DNA of 64,000 nucleotides from Karalla daura (lineage: Eukaryota; Chordata; Actinopteri; Chaetodontiformes; Leiognathidae): the NCBI GenBank assembly GCA_029224185.1, contig CM055205.1:1679761-1743760 (forward strand), read 5' to 3'. Made by a program: the position numbers and the translations under genes. Of this stretch, positions 11,480 to 23,111 are shown piece after piece. Each line of letters opens with the position of its first letter. Positions within the stretch are counted from its first letter, which is position 1. Under the pieces are notes generated by a model. The model was not told the DNA's origin. It did no database searches and saw only the letters and a list, made by a program, of their open reading frames with translations.

Positions 11480-12450
11480 GAGCCTGCTGGAGAATAAAAA
11501 CGCTCCTGACGCCTCTGTCAGGGATTTTGCTGGGGATACCTTACAGTACAGAAGAGATGTGGAAGATTTTTGTCACCACTGTGACCACTGCACAGCCCCC
11601 AAAGGCCTTGCAGGCTTTTCTCAAGTGCCACTCAAGTAATTTTTGGGCACCCCAATGGAGAGAGTGGCAGTGGATGTGGTGGGTCCTGTGCCTTACTCTG
11701 ATGAAGATAACTGCTACACGCATCCGCCATTGATCATTTCACAAAGTGACCAGGGGCATAGGCTTTACCGGGACTGTTGTGGATACCCTAGAGAGGGGAT
11801 CTTCATCTGGTTTGGAGAGCCCAAATCCATTCACAGCAACCAGTGGAGAGACTGTGTGTTGTGTAATAAGGGGAGAAACTGTTTGAGAAAATGTGTGAAG
11901 CATTTCTCAAACACACAAAACACAAGGTGCACACAAGACCTACACTACACCCCTGTATCCACAAAGTGAAGGATTAGTGGAAAGACTTCACAACACAGGG
12001 TGGGACTGAGATAATCATTTGCCGTTGGTGTTAATGGTGTGTTGTTCCACAGTCGAAAGACCACATCCTATACACCAGCTCTCTTCATGCTGCGGAGAGA
12101 ACTTTGCATTAGGTCGGGGCATCAGCCACTGGATTCATAGGATACTTAGCCAAGTCCTGAGTTTGCAAGGAGGCTTCGGGCCACGTCAAGTCAACACACA
12201 GTTTTGCCCAGGAACAGCAGCTGCACGCTAGAGTGAGACAAAAACTGTACTATGATAAGACGGCTTCATGGTCGATTTGGTCTACTGTAGGTTTACAAAG
12301 TACAGTGGTGTCCTAAGCTCTACAGCCATTGGGCAGGCCCTTGCAGAGTATAGGAAAGGCTGGGGGAGTTTTTGTCTAAAGAGTGCAGTTGCCTTTCACA
12401 GGGAAAAAGGTGGCCCTTCATAGAGACAGACTGACTGCTTACAGATGAGG
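11480..12450 (+). pseudogene. Gypsy copy 2 integrase, multiply frameshifted
   Basis: Reading across frames gives the zinc-binding end (RRDVEDFCHHCDHCTAPKG), the core start (GTPMERVAVDVVGPVP at 11,643 onward), an IHSNQ segment standing for the usual IHSDQG near 11,830, and LHP...GLVERLH near 11,945-11,985. The C-terminal module follows with EFARRL near 12,155, CPKLYSHWAGPC near 12,310 and a KRWPFIEDRLTAY piece near 12,405. At least five frame changes or stops separate these pieces. Confidence 0.8.
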
Positions 12451-13804
12451 ATCTTCCCAGTTGCACCAAACAGATTAGTCTCATGGCCCCCGCCAGAAAT
12501 GAAACAGCAGCATGTCTGTAAAACTGGTGTGATGGTGGAGTGACAGCGCTGTTGCGGTGCTGCGGCGCTGGTGGGAAAAATGGACTCATTACTACTATTA
12601 CTTGAAGTGGTCACCTATTAGCTCTGTTAACATCCTGCTGAAGTTATGGTGTAGTTACCTACACCCAGTTACTTTGAATTTTAGGGTTATAGACACAAAT
12701 GAGAACCAAGATAGGTTGTAGAGCAGTTTCCAGAATTTTTTGCACATTTGCAATAAAGTATCAGCTGAGGAATATTACGAATAAACTATGATTTATTACA
12801 GTATTTTGAATCACTTACAATACAACCCAGTCTCAACCCAGTCTCATAGAAAAATGTACCCTGGATACATTGGTCCACAGTGCAAAAACGTGCCCCTAAA
12901 TTATGTAACTGTTACATTTTTCCTGCCATATTTATTCCTGCTGTTCTGCGTCCACGTCATGTGAATTTAAAAATCTGGGCCATGAGAAAAAAAAACATGG
13001 CGGACATTCCTCACATTTCTGACAGAAAAGTCAATATTTTGTTTTTATATTTATATTGTTTTAATATTTAAGTCAATATTTTGACTTTTCTGCATAAAAA
13101 GGCATTTTGATTACATTTCTGGTGAGAAATATATATTTTATTTAATAATATTTACTCAGTGAATGTACATTAGCACTCGCTTACTTGCTTTTGCAAATAT
13201 TTTTGTGAGCTTGTCAGGATAATGTGACACTGCAACGTTTTGGACACTGCTATTGCTTAGCATTAGCTGTGTGGTCATTACAGATCACCCGTTCTCATCC
13301 CAGCATGTAAAATACTGACTATCAGTCTCATAATGACAACCTAGGCACCCTTCAGCGTCTATTAATCGACGCTGTCGGTTCTGAATTGTCTCTTATGGAA
13401 ACTGCTCGTGGCAGTAAGAGACGCTAAGAGCAGAGGCTCCAGCCGTCCATTCACGTCAATAATAACCGGGTCATGGCGCAACGTCACAGTGAACCGAGGA
13501 TCCTCTGCCCAGAGGGGTTTTTTGCACATTTTCCCACTTTAAATGATTTCTAATTACATCGTCAACATTTCTCAATACAAACATATCAGTATCACTGAAG
13601 TATCACTAATAATTTAGTGCCACGCTCTGCTGCTTGTGACAGAGACAAAATGGCATCATAGCTGCGCCACACATGACCAGCCGGCTACGCAGTGTCCACT
13701 CTTACACTAGTACTAATAAATGTAAATGTTTATAATAATACGTACTGTGTCACATTAAATAAACATATATGTTATGGTTATACATATTTCTTTGAATATT
13801 GACT

Positions 13805-13871
13805 GGAAAGAGGTTTTCTTAACCCTGATGAAATGACACCCTGACATCAGGGTTAAGAAAAACCTCTTTCC
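13805..13871. repeat. Near-perfect hairpin (26-bp arms, 14-nt loop)
   Basis: GGAAAGAGGTTTTCTTAACC plus CTGATG (13,805-13,830) is mirrored by CATCAGGGTTAAGAAAAACC plus TCTTTCC (13,845-13,871), with one extra A in the right arm. The stem size suits a small palindromic transposon core or a hairpin RNA. The following bases (13,890-13,920) are GCAATTGCAATTGCAAT repeats. Confidence 0.75.
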
Positions 13872-14513
13872 TTTACCCGGAAATGAACTACATTGCAATT
13901 GCAATTGCAATACCATTGCAATGTTCTGTCATTATGTTTGTAGTTTTAATGTGCCCAGTCAGAAGGGGAGAGAAAATACCTTCCCCTTGAAGTTTTCTCC
14001 TGGTTTTTGACTGTGTTGCTTGTCAGAAGGTCTTGTATTAGGATCTGCTACCTGCATCAGATGTATCTAACACAGTTTAATTTTTGACAGCAGGATGAAA
14101 CAGAAACAATGACTCATTAAGATATATCTATACAATTTTCTTTTCTTCTTTGTGTCACCAGTTGTATGAAATATTAAGAAATAATAACTTCAAGGACATC
14201 TAGCTGTCTCTTTTTGTTAAACCTGAACATTAAACTGAAACAGTTTTCCTAAACAAGACAACAGAGTGGACACACACACATAAAAAAAAAGATTATCAGA
14301 GATGTACCAGCACCTAGGCTTATACATATAGCTCTGTCACAGATCTCCTTCAGAGAGGTAACTTAAACAGGTTCTGTTGATATTCACATGCACATCACTA
14401 AACACAGGTTGGGGCACCTGAGAGGCATCACAATAATAACAAACACTAATAACAATAAACAAGTTACTCCATAAGTTTTTACCTTGTGCCAGTTTTTTTG
14501 TGCCAGTCATAAA

Positions 14514-16325
14514 CTAATGACTACCTTGGGCCTGCATACCTTTGGCCAGGGATGTGATGTCAGGCGTGATGGTTGTGACAGCCAGTCTAAAGTCCTGGTG
14601 GACATCAAGTCTGTTTCTGGCTTTGGTTTTTATTGTCACAAGGGCACTGAATGCTGTTTCAGACAAGTATGTAGTGCTAAATGGGAGAATAACCTGTGCA
14701 TGTTTGGCCATTCTGGGAGCAACAGCTTGTCCTTTAACAATCCAAAATTTTGTGTAGCCCTTCTCCTGTAAATATTTTTTGGACGTAGAATCAGCTTGGA
14801 GGTCACAAAGCTCATCTTCACAACCGAGGTATTCCACATCCTGGAAGCTGGAATTGTGAGGGTCCATCACCCACGATGTCCTCACCATGTACTCACTGAT
14901 GTCTGTGAAGCGGCTCTTAATTTCCTCACGGAGGAGGTTCAGGTGCCGAGTAAACTCGGTCTGTAAAGACCTATGCACAGTGCCAACAGACTGCTCCAGC
15001 AGCAGTGGAAAGTGCTGTAATTCCCCGTTTGACATCTTTTCAACTCCAAGTTGAGTTTCAAACTCCAGTTTGCGGACAAAAGCGTTCAGGCAATCTTTGC
15101 AATGTATGATGTTTGATTCAGGTCCCTGCATCCGCTTGTTGGTCTCATTGTATAGCGCGAACATGTCGGCCAGGTATGCTGTTTTGATCCAAAACGCGTC
15201 AGTCAGCTGTTCACACAGTGGACAATTGTGATCTTGCAAGAATTCCTTTATTTTTTCTTGCAGCTCCAAAAAACGCACAAGCACTTGTCCGCGCGACAAC
15301 CATTGCACCTCTGTGTGCAGCAGTAGAGTTTGATGTGCTTCATTCTCGCACAGCTGCGCAAAAAGTCTCTTGTTTGACGGGCACGCTTTAAAAAAAGTTC
15401 ATAACTTCAACAATGGTTGACAGGGCGTCACTGAGGTCTTCTGAAAGTTTTTTACTTGCCAGTGCTTGCCGAGGTAGCATGCAATTGAAAATCAAGCACC
15501 CAGGGACTTTTGCCCTCAGGCGGCTGTTAAATCCCATGTTTTTGCCCATCATTGCTGCGGCCCCGTCAGTGCAACATGCCACCAGGTTTTCATACGGCAG
15601 ATTGTTGAAAGAGAAATATGAGTCCATAGCCATAAATATATCCCGGCCGGTTGCTGTTGTTTCTAGATTTGTGGGCATAAGAATGTCTTGTTTCAAATCT
15701 TCACCATCAACATATTGCTCATAAACAATGAGGATGGGCTCAGCTGCCACTGTTGTTGTCTCATCCGGTTGAATAGCAAAATTAACATTCCTCAGCTTGT
15801 CATGCAGCTGGTTTTGGCAATTCGCAGCCATTTTATCAATCCTGTCTTTCACAGTGCTATCCGAGAGTGGGACAGTTTTTACTTTATCAACAACAACCGC
15901 TCCACAATTTTCAGGCAGGCGGGTTTGATGAGCTGCTCTCCAATGTTGTGTAGCTTTTTCATCTTTGCAATTAACAGCGAACAGTCAAATGACGCCTCGG
16001 TTGGTTTCTGTAAATCACTACCTGCTCTTGCAAAAGCTTTTCTGATGTCCGTGGATCTTCTTCATAGTGCCAGTTGCTTCTTCCTCTGAAAATATTCCCG
16101 ACTTTCTCCAACAGTTTGGGTGTGTTTGGTCTCCAGGTGTCGTTTCAGTTTGCTTGGCTTCATGCTGTCATTAGCTAGCTTCTCACCGCAAATAACACAC
16201 TCCGTGAACTGTCCTGAACTGTCCTGTCCTTCACTTAATTCAAAATCAAGGTAACTCTCGAGATATTGCCTTGTTTTCTTCTTTGATGCAGATGAATCAT
16301 CGGTACTTTTACGTTTCTCAGACAT
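14514..16325 (-). pseudogene. hAT transposase, ZBED5/FAM200-like, broken
   Basis: Minus-strand transposase in three frames. The first (16,325-16,062) has a KKKTR basic patch and a BED zinc finger, CVICGE...LKRHLETKH. The second (15,852-15,388) has the catalytic-core pattern NFAIQPDETTTVA, then LVACCTDGAAAMMG and FNCMLPRQALASK. The third (15,308-14,514) starts WLSRGQVLVRFLEL and ends with the hAT dimerisation region YLSETAFSALVTIKTK, RNRLDVHQDFRLAVT, closing QAQGSH. Total length would be close to the usual ~600 residues. The frames are separated by short gaps near 16,060-15,850 and at 15,388-15,308. In family members the second block reads DESTD; here it is DETTT. Domesticated relatives exist in mammals, but this copy is not intact. 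Confidence 0.85.
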
Positions 16326-16528
16326 TGTGTTTCATTCATAACGACGGAGGTTTGCGTATACAAATTCAGAGGTTAAAGGTGGTAGGTCAAAGGTAATATC
16401 TTAATGAATTTTGATTATCCTATTGGATGCATTGTTGGGATTTTATCATTTTAACGTGCAGAAATATCATTTTGGTAATGTCACAACCTCAACACAGACA
16501 ACATTGTGCTCACCCCCTGCGATCTCTT

Positions 16529-16546
16529 CCAGGTTAAGAACCACTG
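16529..16546 (-). repeat. hAT terminal inverted repeat, 5' end
   Basis: On the minus strand this reads CAGTGGTTCTTAACCTGG, the classic hAT-Charlie type end. It lies about 220 bp upstream of the transposase start at 16,325, where a 5' end should be. I could not find the matching 3' end with confidence; a weak candidate (CAGGTTGGGGCACCTGAG) is at about 14,405. Confidence 0.65.
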
Positions 16547-17319
16547 GTCTAGTTGGCAATAGTTTTTATAGCCCCTCATTTTGGAACCACGCCCTCCTCT
16601 GAGCTAAGAGACTGAAATTTTACTATGTTCATTTGTAGGTCAAGAGCATCCGGCATGCTGAGTTTCAGACTCCTACTACCTTTGGAAGTGGAGATGGCCA
16701 CACACAATTGAATGACAGGTCTAAGGGTGACATGATGACACCCCTCCAGCAGATCCCACCCACAGCGACTGACTATGTCTCCTATGCCAAGAACCAGCCC
16801 TGTATAAACTTTTGAAGCTATGAGAATGACATTCTAGAATGTCCTGGGGGACATGGGCTATGAGAATGGCCTGGGAGGTCAGAGGCAGCGGCGTTCGAGC
16901 AGACCCCAAAATCTATAGGCTTCCAAGGTTCCTGATCAGAATTTGTTCTTCTCATCAATCTTTCAATCTTCTCATCAGAGCTAAGAAGTTCTCATCTACC
17001 AAGCCAATATTCCAAGAAATATATACAACCATGATATGTATGTGTTCTTCATGAGAAAGGTGGGTGTAAGGGTGCTTCCACACTGAGATGCTGCCTCTCT
17101 GACCCTCTGTAGCCTCTCTCTCTGTCTCTTGTTCTAGCTCGCTCTCTGTCAGAGTAAGATATTAATTGTTAGAATTAATAATCAATCATTAATATTTATT
17201 CATCTCTAACATCACTTTATTCTGTCTATTCTGTACATTTAGCCAAGAGTTTACTGGTTTTCATCCTGTTATGAGTTGTTACCTTAGCCTTCTGAGTTCA
17301 GACATAACATTTATTTATT

Positions 17320-17850
17320 TATTCATTAGTGCTCCAGGAGGGAGCACTCATGTTCTTCTGCGTGTTTATTCGTGCTCTGAGACGGAGCACTGTTGTTCTC
17401 CTGCACATTTCCGCCGCATATTTAGTGCTCCGGGAGGGAGCACTCTTGTTCTTCTGCGTGTTTATTCTTCTACTTATTATAGTGACATCGTTTTTCATCC
17501 AGGCCCTCTCAAAAACGTGGGTTTGGCATTTTCGATGCGGCTACAGTGGGGAGAGACCAACTGTCAGAGTGAGGGATCGCTGAAAATCACGTCTCATTTT
17601 TCTCTCCTCACGCTGCTCTCAGCCACACCATAAGCAGTAGGTGAATTCTTTGTTCCACTTTTTGGAAAATTCATTTTTCCAGTTTTGTAGGAAAATTTGT
17701 GCTCTTTCATGCGATGTGGGCCATAAACCTGTGCGCCTTATAAAATTTAAACGGCGAGCCGCAGAGTCAGACCAACGCAGCCTCTTCTCTTCAAAAGCCT
17801 CCATTCATTTTCCCACCACTGCGATCAAAGTTAAAATTTACACTTCCTTT
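17320..17850. repeat. Second copy of the dispersed noncoding repeat
   Basis: The sequence from about 17,660 to 17,840 matches 6,560-6,745 nearly base for base, sharing AAAATTCATTTTTCCAGTTT, TGTAGGAAAATTTGTGCTCT and TTTAAACGGCGAGCC. Upstream, at 17,330-17,460, is a short tandem of TGCTCC(A/G)GGAGGGAGCAC palindromes followed by GTTCTTCTGCGTG. The same join occurs at 7,338-7,370. It lies inside the 5.2-kb element. Confidence 0.75.
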
Positions 17851-18049
17851 TTATGCAATTGGAAATGTAAATTTCCCTGAGGGAGTCATTCCAAATGAAT
17901 CAATAAAGTTCAGTCCAAGAAGATTAGGCAGAAAAAAATGTTACAGTGAACAGTTACACAATTTAAGGGCCATTATTCTAACTCTCCATGCACTCTCTTG
18001 CACTGTGGACCAATGTATCCAGGGTAAGTTTTTCTATGAGACTGGGTTG

Positions 18050-18725
18050 GGAAAAATGCTGCATCCGCATATCAGACAAGTGAAAACATATGCATCCTCA
18101 AAGATGTAATTTAAATGGCCAAAATGTCAACAAAATATGTATATACACCTCACATAGTCCAGGCATTGCATCTTGCTCAAGCGGGAAAATCTCTCCTGGT
18201 TAGTGGCAGGAAGTCACTATAAGGTTTATAGATTACCATGGCTTTCTCTGAAATTATTTCAAGGTTAAGTAATATTGAGTGAGTAACGACCAGTCGCTGA
18301 ACTTGATGTTCTTTCTTACTTGTTTCGCCATACAAGATTTGAGATCATGGATTCATCTCTGGCTTAAAGCTTTGCTGTTACATCTATATTGGGACTAAAA
18401 TGAGGACTAAATAAATAAGTTTGATGTGATACATCATTTAGAGGCAGTTGAGGTCCCAGCAAACTCCTGATGTGACACACATCACACATTGGATTTGAAT
18501 GACTGTGGGTATGAAGTCCAGACTAGATTTGACGGTGAATTAAACTGTAGGGTGACCAGGTGTTTAGGCTAGTCAGCTGATAGTCACTAAGTAATGGCTA
18601 TAAAAAATTAAGGAAGAAAAGGTTTGTTTTAGAGACAAATATGAATATTAATAATGATTGCATATACATACCTTGACCTCTTAATAGCATCTGACCAAGG
18701 TCTTGTTTCAGCGCTTGTCTTGTTA
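18050..18725. other. Intergenic, no gene seen
   Basis: AT-rich sequence without recognisable coding or element features. It separates the right end of the 5.2-kb element from the LINE 3' tail. Confidence 0.5.
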
Positions 18726-20900
18726 GATCTTCACTTCAACTTCATTTGTTTTAAGCTGTTAATCTCAAGGCACTTTACAAAGAGAGCAACAATATGTACA
18801 TAGCAAAAAAAAAACCCTGTCCTAAGACCTTCACAAAGGCTGAGGAACAACTGCCAAGAAAAAAAACCCTGACAGGGCAAAAAGAAAAAAAAAACCTCAG
18901 GGTGAGAGAAAGATGAGGGGGTCCTCACCCAGGACGGACAGGCAGGCACAAGCGAGACAGTACAGAGAGATCAATGTATTGATGGCAAACAGTTTAGAAT
19001 ATAGATATATCAGAAGTTGAATCAGTCCAGAGTAGAAACCAGGAAGAGCCGCAGTGGTAAGAGCCAGGTTGAGAGACGGAGTCCTGGATCCATCTCAGCA
19101 TCTATGGAATCTGGGAGGGAAGAAAGGCACAGACACTCCGGGGACACACGGTCCTGCATAGTCACAGAATAGGAAAGGAGAGGAAGAAGTGGAGGAGGAG
19201 GGGGAAGAGGAGGAGGAGGAGATGGAGAATAGACCAAAAGGAGAGTCAGAAGATAGAGGGAACGTGAACCCGATCCACACCACAGAGAGAGCAGAGAAGA
19301 TAGAGCTCAATGTGCCGGGGACCCCTGGCAGACTCATCCTATAGCAGCTTATCTAGGATTTAGAGTCTATCTGTAGGCTCTGTCAAAAAGAAGGCTTGTT
19401 AACCTACTCTTGAAGGTAGAGAGGGTGTCTAACTCCCCGACTGAGACTGGTAGATGGTTCTACTCTCCTATTGAACCATTTTGGTAGCTGAAGGCTCTGG
19501 CTTCATATCTGGACTTAGAGATTCTCGAAACCACATTGCCTGCAATCAGAGAATGGAGTGTCTTAGTGGGGCAATAGGGTTTTATCAGGTCTGAAATGAC
19601 CATGAAGAGCTTTATAGACAAGGAGAAGGATTTTGAACTGAATCCTGAATGGGCTAGAAAGCCAGTTACTAGTTTTAATCAGAACATGAGCTGCCGTGTT
19701 CTGAATGAGCTGTAGAGTTCTCTGTGACCTATTGGACCATCCAAGCAGCCAGTAAAGAGTTGCAGCTGTTCTGCTGCATGAGGAGGGAGTAGGTGCCTTT
19801 TTTTTGTGATATTGTGGAGGTGGAAATAGGGAGTCTGTGACATAAATTTTACATGGGAACTAAAAGACACGTCTAGATCAAACCTAACACCTAGATTCTT
19901 TATGGCGGTGCCAGGAGGAGCAAGTCTATTTTGTAGTGCTATGGCGTCAGATATGTGTTTTGTACCTATGAGCAGTAACTTTTTTCAGAGTTCAGAAAGA
20001 GGAAATTATTAGTCATCCAGGCCTTAATGTCATCAAGGCAGGACTGAAGCTGCTGTAGACGATTGTGCTCACACAGCTTGATAGATAGATATAATTGGGT
20101 GTCGTCAGCGTAATAGTGGAAATCTATACGGTGATTCCTGATGATATCACCTAGAGGGAGCATATATATAAGAAAAGAGAATTGGGCCGAGCACAGATCC
20201 TTGTGGAACCCCATGGCTGACAATCATTTTGTTTGAGGCAATGATAATCAATCTTCATTGCCTCAAACAAAATGATTGAAAAGATAGGACCAGAACCAGT
20301 CTAAAGCAGTGCCTCTGATTCCAAGTTGATATTCCAGTCTCCTTAGTAAGATCTGGTGGTCAACTGTATCAAAAGCAATACTAGGATCTAACAAGACAAG
20401 CACTGACCAAGGTCAGAAGCATTAAGAGGTCATTAGTGACTTTAACCAGTGCCGTCTCAGTGCTAAGATTAATTCTTAAACCAGACTGGAAGGACTTAAA
20501 CTATTGTTATTAAGGGGCTCACAGACCTGATTGTTAATGATTTTCTCAAGGATTTTTGAGATAAAGATTGGAGATCGGCCTTTAGTTTGCTAGAGTTCCT
20601 GGATTGAAGGAGGTTTGATGAGGTCAAGTAAAGAAGTGGTGATAAAAGGCAACACTTCCTTTTACAGCTTAGTGGGAATTGGATCTAGGAGGCAGGTCGA
20701 TGATTTGGAGGAGATGATAGTAGTCAGCTGATGCAGGTCAATAGGGTCAAATGAAGATAGTGACCTGTGTGTATACCCAGCTGTATCCCGAATAGCAGCA
20801 ATAGGGGGTAGATTAATCACTCTAGATGCTGTGGTGGCTGTTAATTGCTTGCCTGACCTCAATAAGGCTGCGTGTTTCAGAGTAAGGCTGCGTGCTTCTT
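18725..20900 (-). mobile_element. L2-like non-LTR retrotransposon (LINE) copy, minus strand
   Basis: The pol remnant reads on the minus strand. The linker between endonuclease and RT is at 20,862-20,662 (SKSSTCLLDPIPTKL). RT pieces follow at 20,600-20,520, and the active-site block at 20,223-19,966 reads IDFHYYADDTQLYLS, then LDDIKAWMTNNFLFLNSEK. The YADD box is intact. The C-terminal sequence (DTLSTFKSRL) is at about 19,440-19,400, and a long 3' tail runs to 18,725, ending in AACAAATGAAGTTGAA. The 5' end is truncated, as is usual for LINEs, and many stops are present. The L2/Maui assignment is from motif memory. Confidence 0.8.
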
Positions 20901-21059
20901 CTTGTTTCTTATTTTAATACAGTATAATGTAGCCCCTTTTGCACAGATCTGGAGGATATCATGCAGGTATCGCTCCAAAAAGAGTCACTGACATGCATCA
21001 CTGACTTTGGCCAACCAGGACACTGTGTTCCACGAATCTGTAAGTCTAGATTTGCTACC

Positions 21060-21800
21060 ATGGCCCTCTCCTGTGGAACCATTTACCAGTCTTAGTCTGG
21101 GAGGCAGACACCCTCTCTACCTTCAAGAGTAGGTTAAAAATGCTCCTTTTCTACAAAAGCCAACAGACAGAACTTAAATCCTGAATAAACTGCTATCAAT
21201 TGAGCCCGTTGAGCATCTCCGGTACATTGAGCTCTATCTTCTCCGCTCTCTCACTGGGTGTGTGTCGGGCTCATGTTCCCTCTTTCATCTCACCCTCCTC
21301 TTGGATCTCACCCTCCTCCTCCACCTCCTCCTCTCCTTTCTTATTCCGTGACTATGCAGGACTGAGACTATGAACCGGTGACTGTGCGTCCCCCACATCT
21401 CTGTGCTTTCTTCCCCCCCAAGATCCCATAGACGCAGAGTTGGATCCAGGACTCCGTCCCTCAACCCGGCTCTTCCTGCTACATGCACTTTTGTACTCTG
21501 GACTGATTCAACTTTTGATCTATAATCTAGACTGTTAGCGATCAGTACATGTATCTCTCTATACTTTCTTGCTTGTGCCTGCCTGTCCGTCCTGGATGAG
21601 GATCCCCTTCTCTGTCTCTCACCCTGAGGTTTCTCCCCTTATTCCCCCTGTTTTTCTTGGGAGTCGTTCCTCAGCCTTTGCAAGGTTCTAAGGACAGGGG
21701 TTTTTTACAATGTCCATATTGTTGCTCTCTTTGTAAAGTGCCTTCAGATAGCAGCTGTTATGAACTGGCACTTAAAACAAATAAAGTTGAAAGTTGAGTC
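21060..21800 (+). mobile_element. L2-like LINE 3' fragment, plus strand
   Basis: This carries the same 3' end as the neighbouring minus-strand copy, in the opposite direction. DTLSTFKSRLKMLLFYKS is encoded at about 21,105-21,165. The untranslated tail includes a CCTGCCTGTCCGTCCTGG block, CACCCTGAGGTTTC, a GTTCCTCAGCCTTTGC block, CTTTGTAAAGTGCCTT and a final AAATAAAGTTGAAAGTTGAG. It is truncated at its 5' side. The two copies face away from each other, tail outward, across a junction at about 20.9-21.06 kb. Confidence 0.8.
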
Positions 21801-21983
21801 TCAGCTTCTGCAACATTTCCATATGAAAAATTCTCCCCTTTTTTTAAAGGTCCAGTCCAATGCCAGACATCCTCAACTGGAAACACAATACACAAGCCTA
21901 TGAATTTCAAAACATTGAAGACTACAGCTTTTTTCCATGGCCCCAACCACTGCTGTGCAGCAGCTATAATTTATATTGCTCTA

Positions 21984-21985
<2 letters not shown>

Positions 21986-22057
<72 letters not shown>
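21986..22057. repeat. (GT)n microsatellite, 72 bp
   Basis: Uninterrupted (GT)36. Long open frames of alternating Cys-Val or Thr-His across it are artefacts. Confidence 0.99.
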
Positions 22058-22058
<1 letters not shown>

Positions 22059-22059
22059 A

Positions 22060-22771
22060 TCGCTTAGCTCCTTGGTGGGGAAATGTATCCTACTCCACGG
22101 TTCTACTTGCCCTATGCCACCTCCAGCAAGCAAGAAGATCTCAGATGATGATCCTGCCCACATTGTGCAATTCAAGGCTGCCTTCACACAGGACCTTAGC
22201 GAGCACAGTGAGAAAACAAACCTGGAATGGCTGAGGGTATGTCAGACCAACTAGAAGATCATTGTATTGTCTGATCATTATAGACTATTGGATAGACTTA
22301 CATATTGATAGATGAATATGTTCTACAACAATAGGGAGGTTGGATTTGGAAAGTTACATTTTCATCATTTTTTTTTCATTCATCAAAGGTGGCAACTACT
22401 TTGGATCCAGACCTCAGATGTATGCCCAAAGCAGAAAGGTGTGGGCAAAGCTGAGTGAGCTGGTGAAGAAGAACCTACTCAGCAGTTGCCCAGGAAGGAG
22501 AAATTTAAGCCATCAGCCCCTCTCAACCCTGATGGGCTCAGAGTCAGAGTCAGATCATAGAGACGCCAGTAGACAATACTGTGGAGAGGTACAAGGTAGA
22601 ACACAGTGCCACTTTAGAGTAGTGTCCACTGAGCACACAGCAGTCTACGGTAACATGACCCACAATGCAAAGAAGTACTTGAGGGCTCCTGCTACAACTG
22701 TCCCATGTGAGACAAAATGGAAACAAAAATGTTGTTGTCACCTGAGTGACTGGTGGAAAAAGGAGAAGTAG
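22060..22771 (+). pseudogene. hAT transposase C-terminal fragment (ZBED1/ZBED4-like) with an intron
   Basis: From about 22,060 the frame reads PPPASKKISDDDP, VQFKAAFTQDLSEH, NLEWLR and reaches GGTATGT at 22,236. A 152-bp GT-AG intron (22,237-22,388) follows, and the next exon resumes VATTLDPDLRCMPKAE, the conserved ATALDPRFK block of hAT transposases. A -1 shift then gives KVWAKLSELVKK. The dimerisation motif survives as HNAKKYLRAPATTVPCE, after which about 25 residues of the usual LFSxAG region are missing before a terminal LSDWWKKEK. Several frame changes make it non-functional. Confidence 0.75.
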
Positions 22772-23036
22772 ACCTATAATGTAGGCCTACAGTTCAGTAC
22801 ATGTCATGTGCATGAACTAGCTGTTCTTGCTGTGCTGCACCCTCTGCTGTTCATTCCAAGCAGTTCAAAGGGCTTTTTGAACTGCCTGTCCTTGTCCACA
22901 TGGAAACAGAACATGTGTAACAATGTCTGACTTTTTTGTCTTTAGAAAAATAAAATTTGAAACAACAAAGTCTTGTTGAACGTTATTATTTTTCATGACC
23001 AAATATTATGGTAGAATGTGGTATTATTATGGTAGA

Positions 23037-23040
<4 letters not shown>

Positions 23041-23104
<64 letters not shown>
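23041..23104. repeat. (AT)n microsatellite
   Basis: Perfect (AT)32 tract, about 270 bp after the hAT fragment. Confidence 0.98.

Positions 23105-23111
<7 letters not shown>

Larger units (their letters stand above)
10140..12560 (+). mobile_element. Decayed Ty3/Gypsy retrotransposon (copy 2), pol only
   Basis: Plus-strand pol remnants in order: a reverse transcriptase end piece (10,300-10,480), a short RNase H piece near 10,565-10,615 (FTVYTDNNPF), and a long broken integrase (11,480-12,450). No Gag or protease is seen. Between RNase H and integrase lies about 0.8 kb of degraded sequence containing an inserted ATTACTTTT-rich repeat (10,625-10,770). This copy belongs to a different Gypsy lineage from copy 1, because the integrase reads GTPMERVAVDVVGPVP. 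No LTR pair was identified. Confidence 0.83.
12835..18048. mobile_element. 5.2-kb element bounded by a ~50-bp terminal inverted repeat
   Basis: The left end starts AACCCAGTCTCATAGAAAAA at 12,835, and the right end, read on the minus strand from 18,048, starts with the same 20 bases. The next 31 bases, through TACCCTGGATACATTGG and TCCACAGTGCAA, match apart from two substitutions. The span is 5,214 bp. No clear target duplication was seen, so the superfamily is open; the left flank carries an extra partial copy of the ACCCAGTCTC end. Inside are a 13.8-kb hairpin, a ZBED5-type hAT transposase (14.5-16.3 kb) with its own end at 16,546, and a copy of the dispersed repeat at 17.3-17.85 kb. Either it is one large transposon with nested insertions, or two solo copies of a short element in opposite orientation. 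Confidence 0.6.

Noticed and set aside
21976..22254. ORFs with long Cys-Val or Thr-His repeats
   Set aside because: Translation of the (GT)n microsatellite; only the part after it has hAT similarity.
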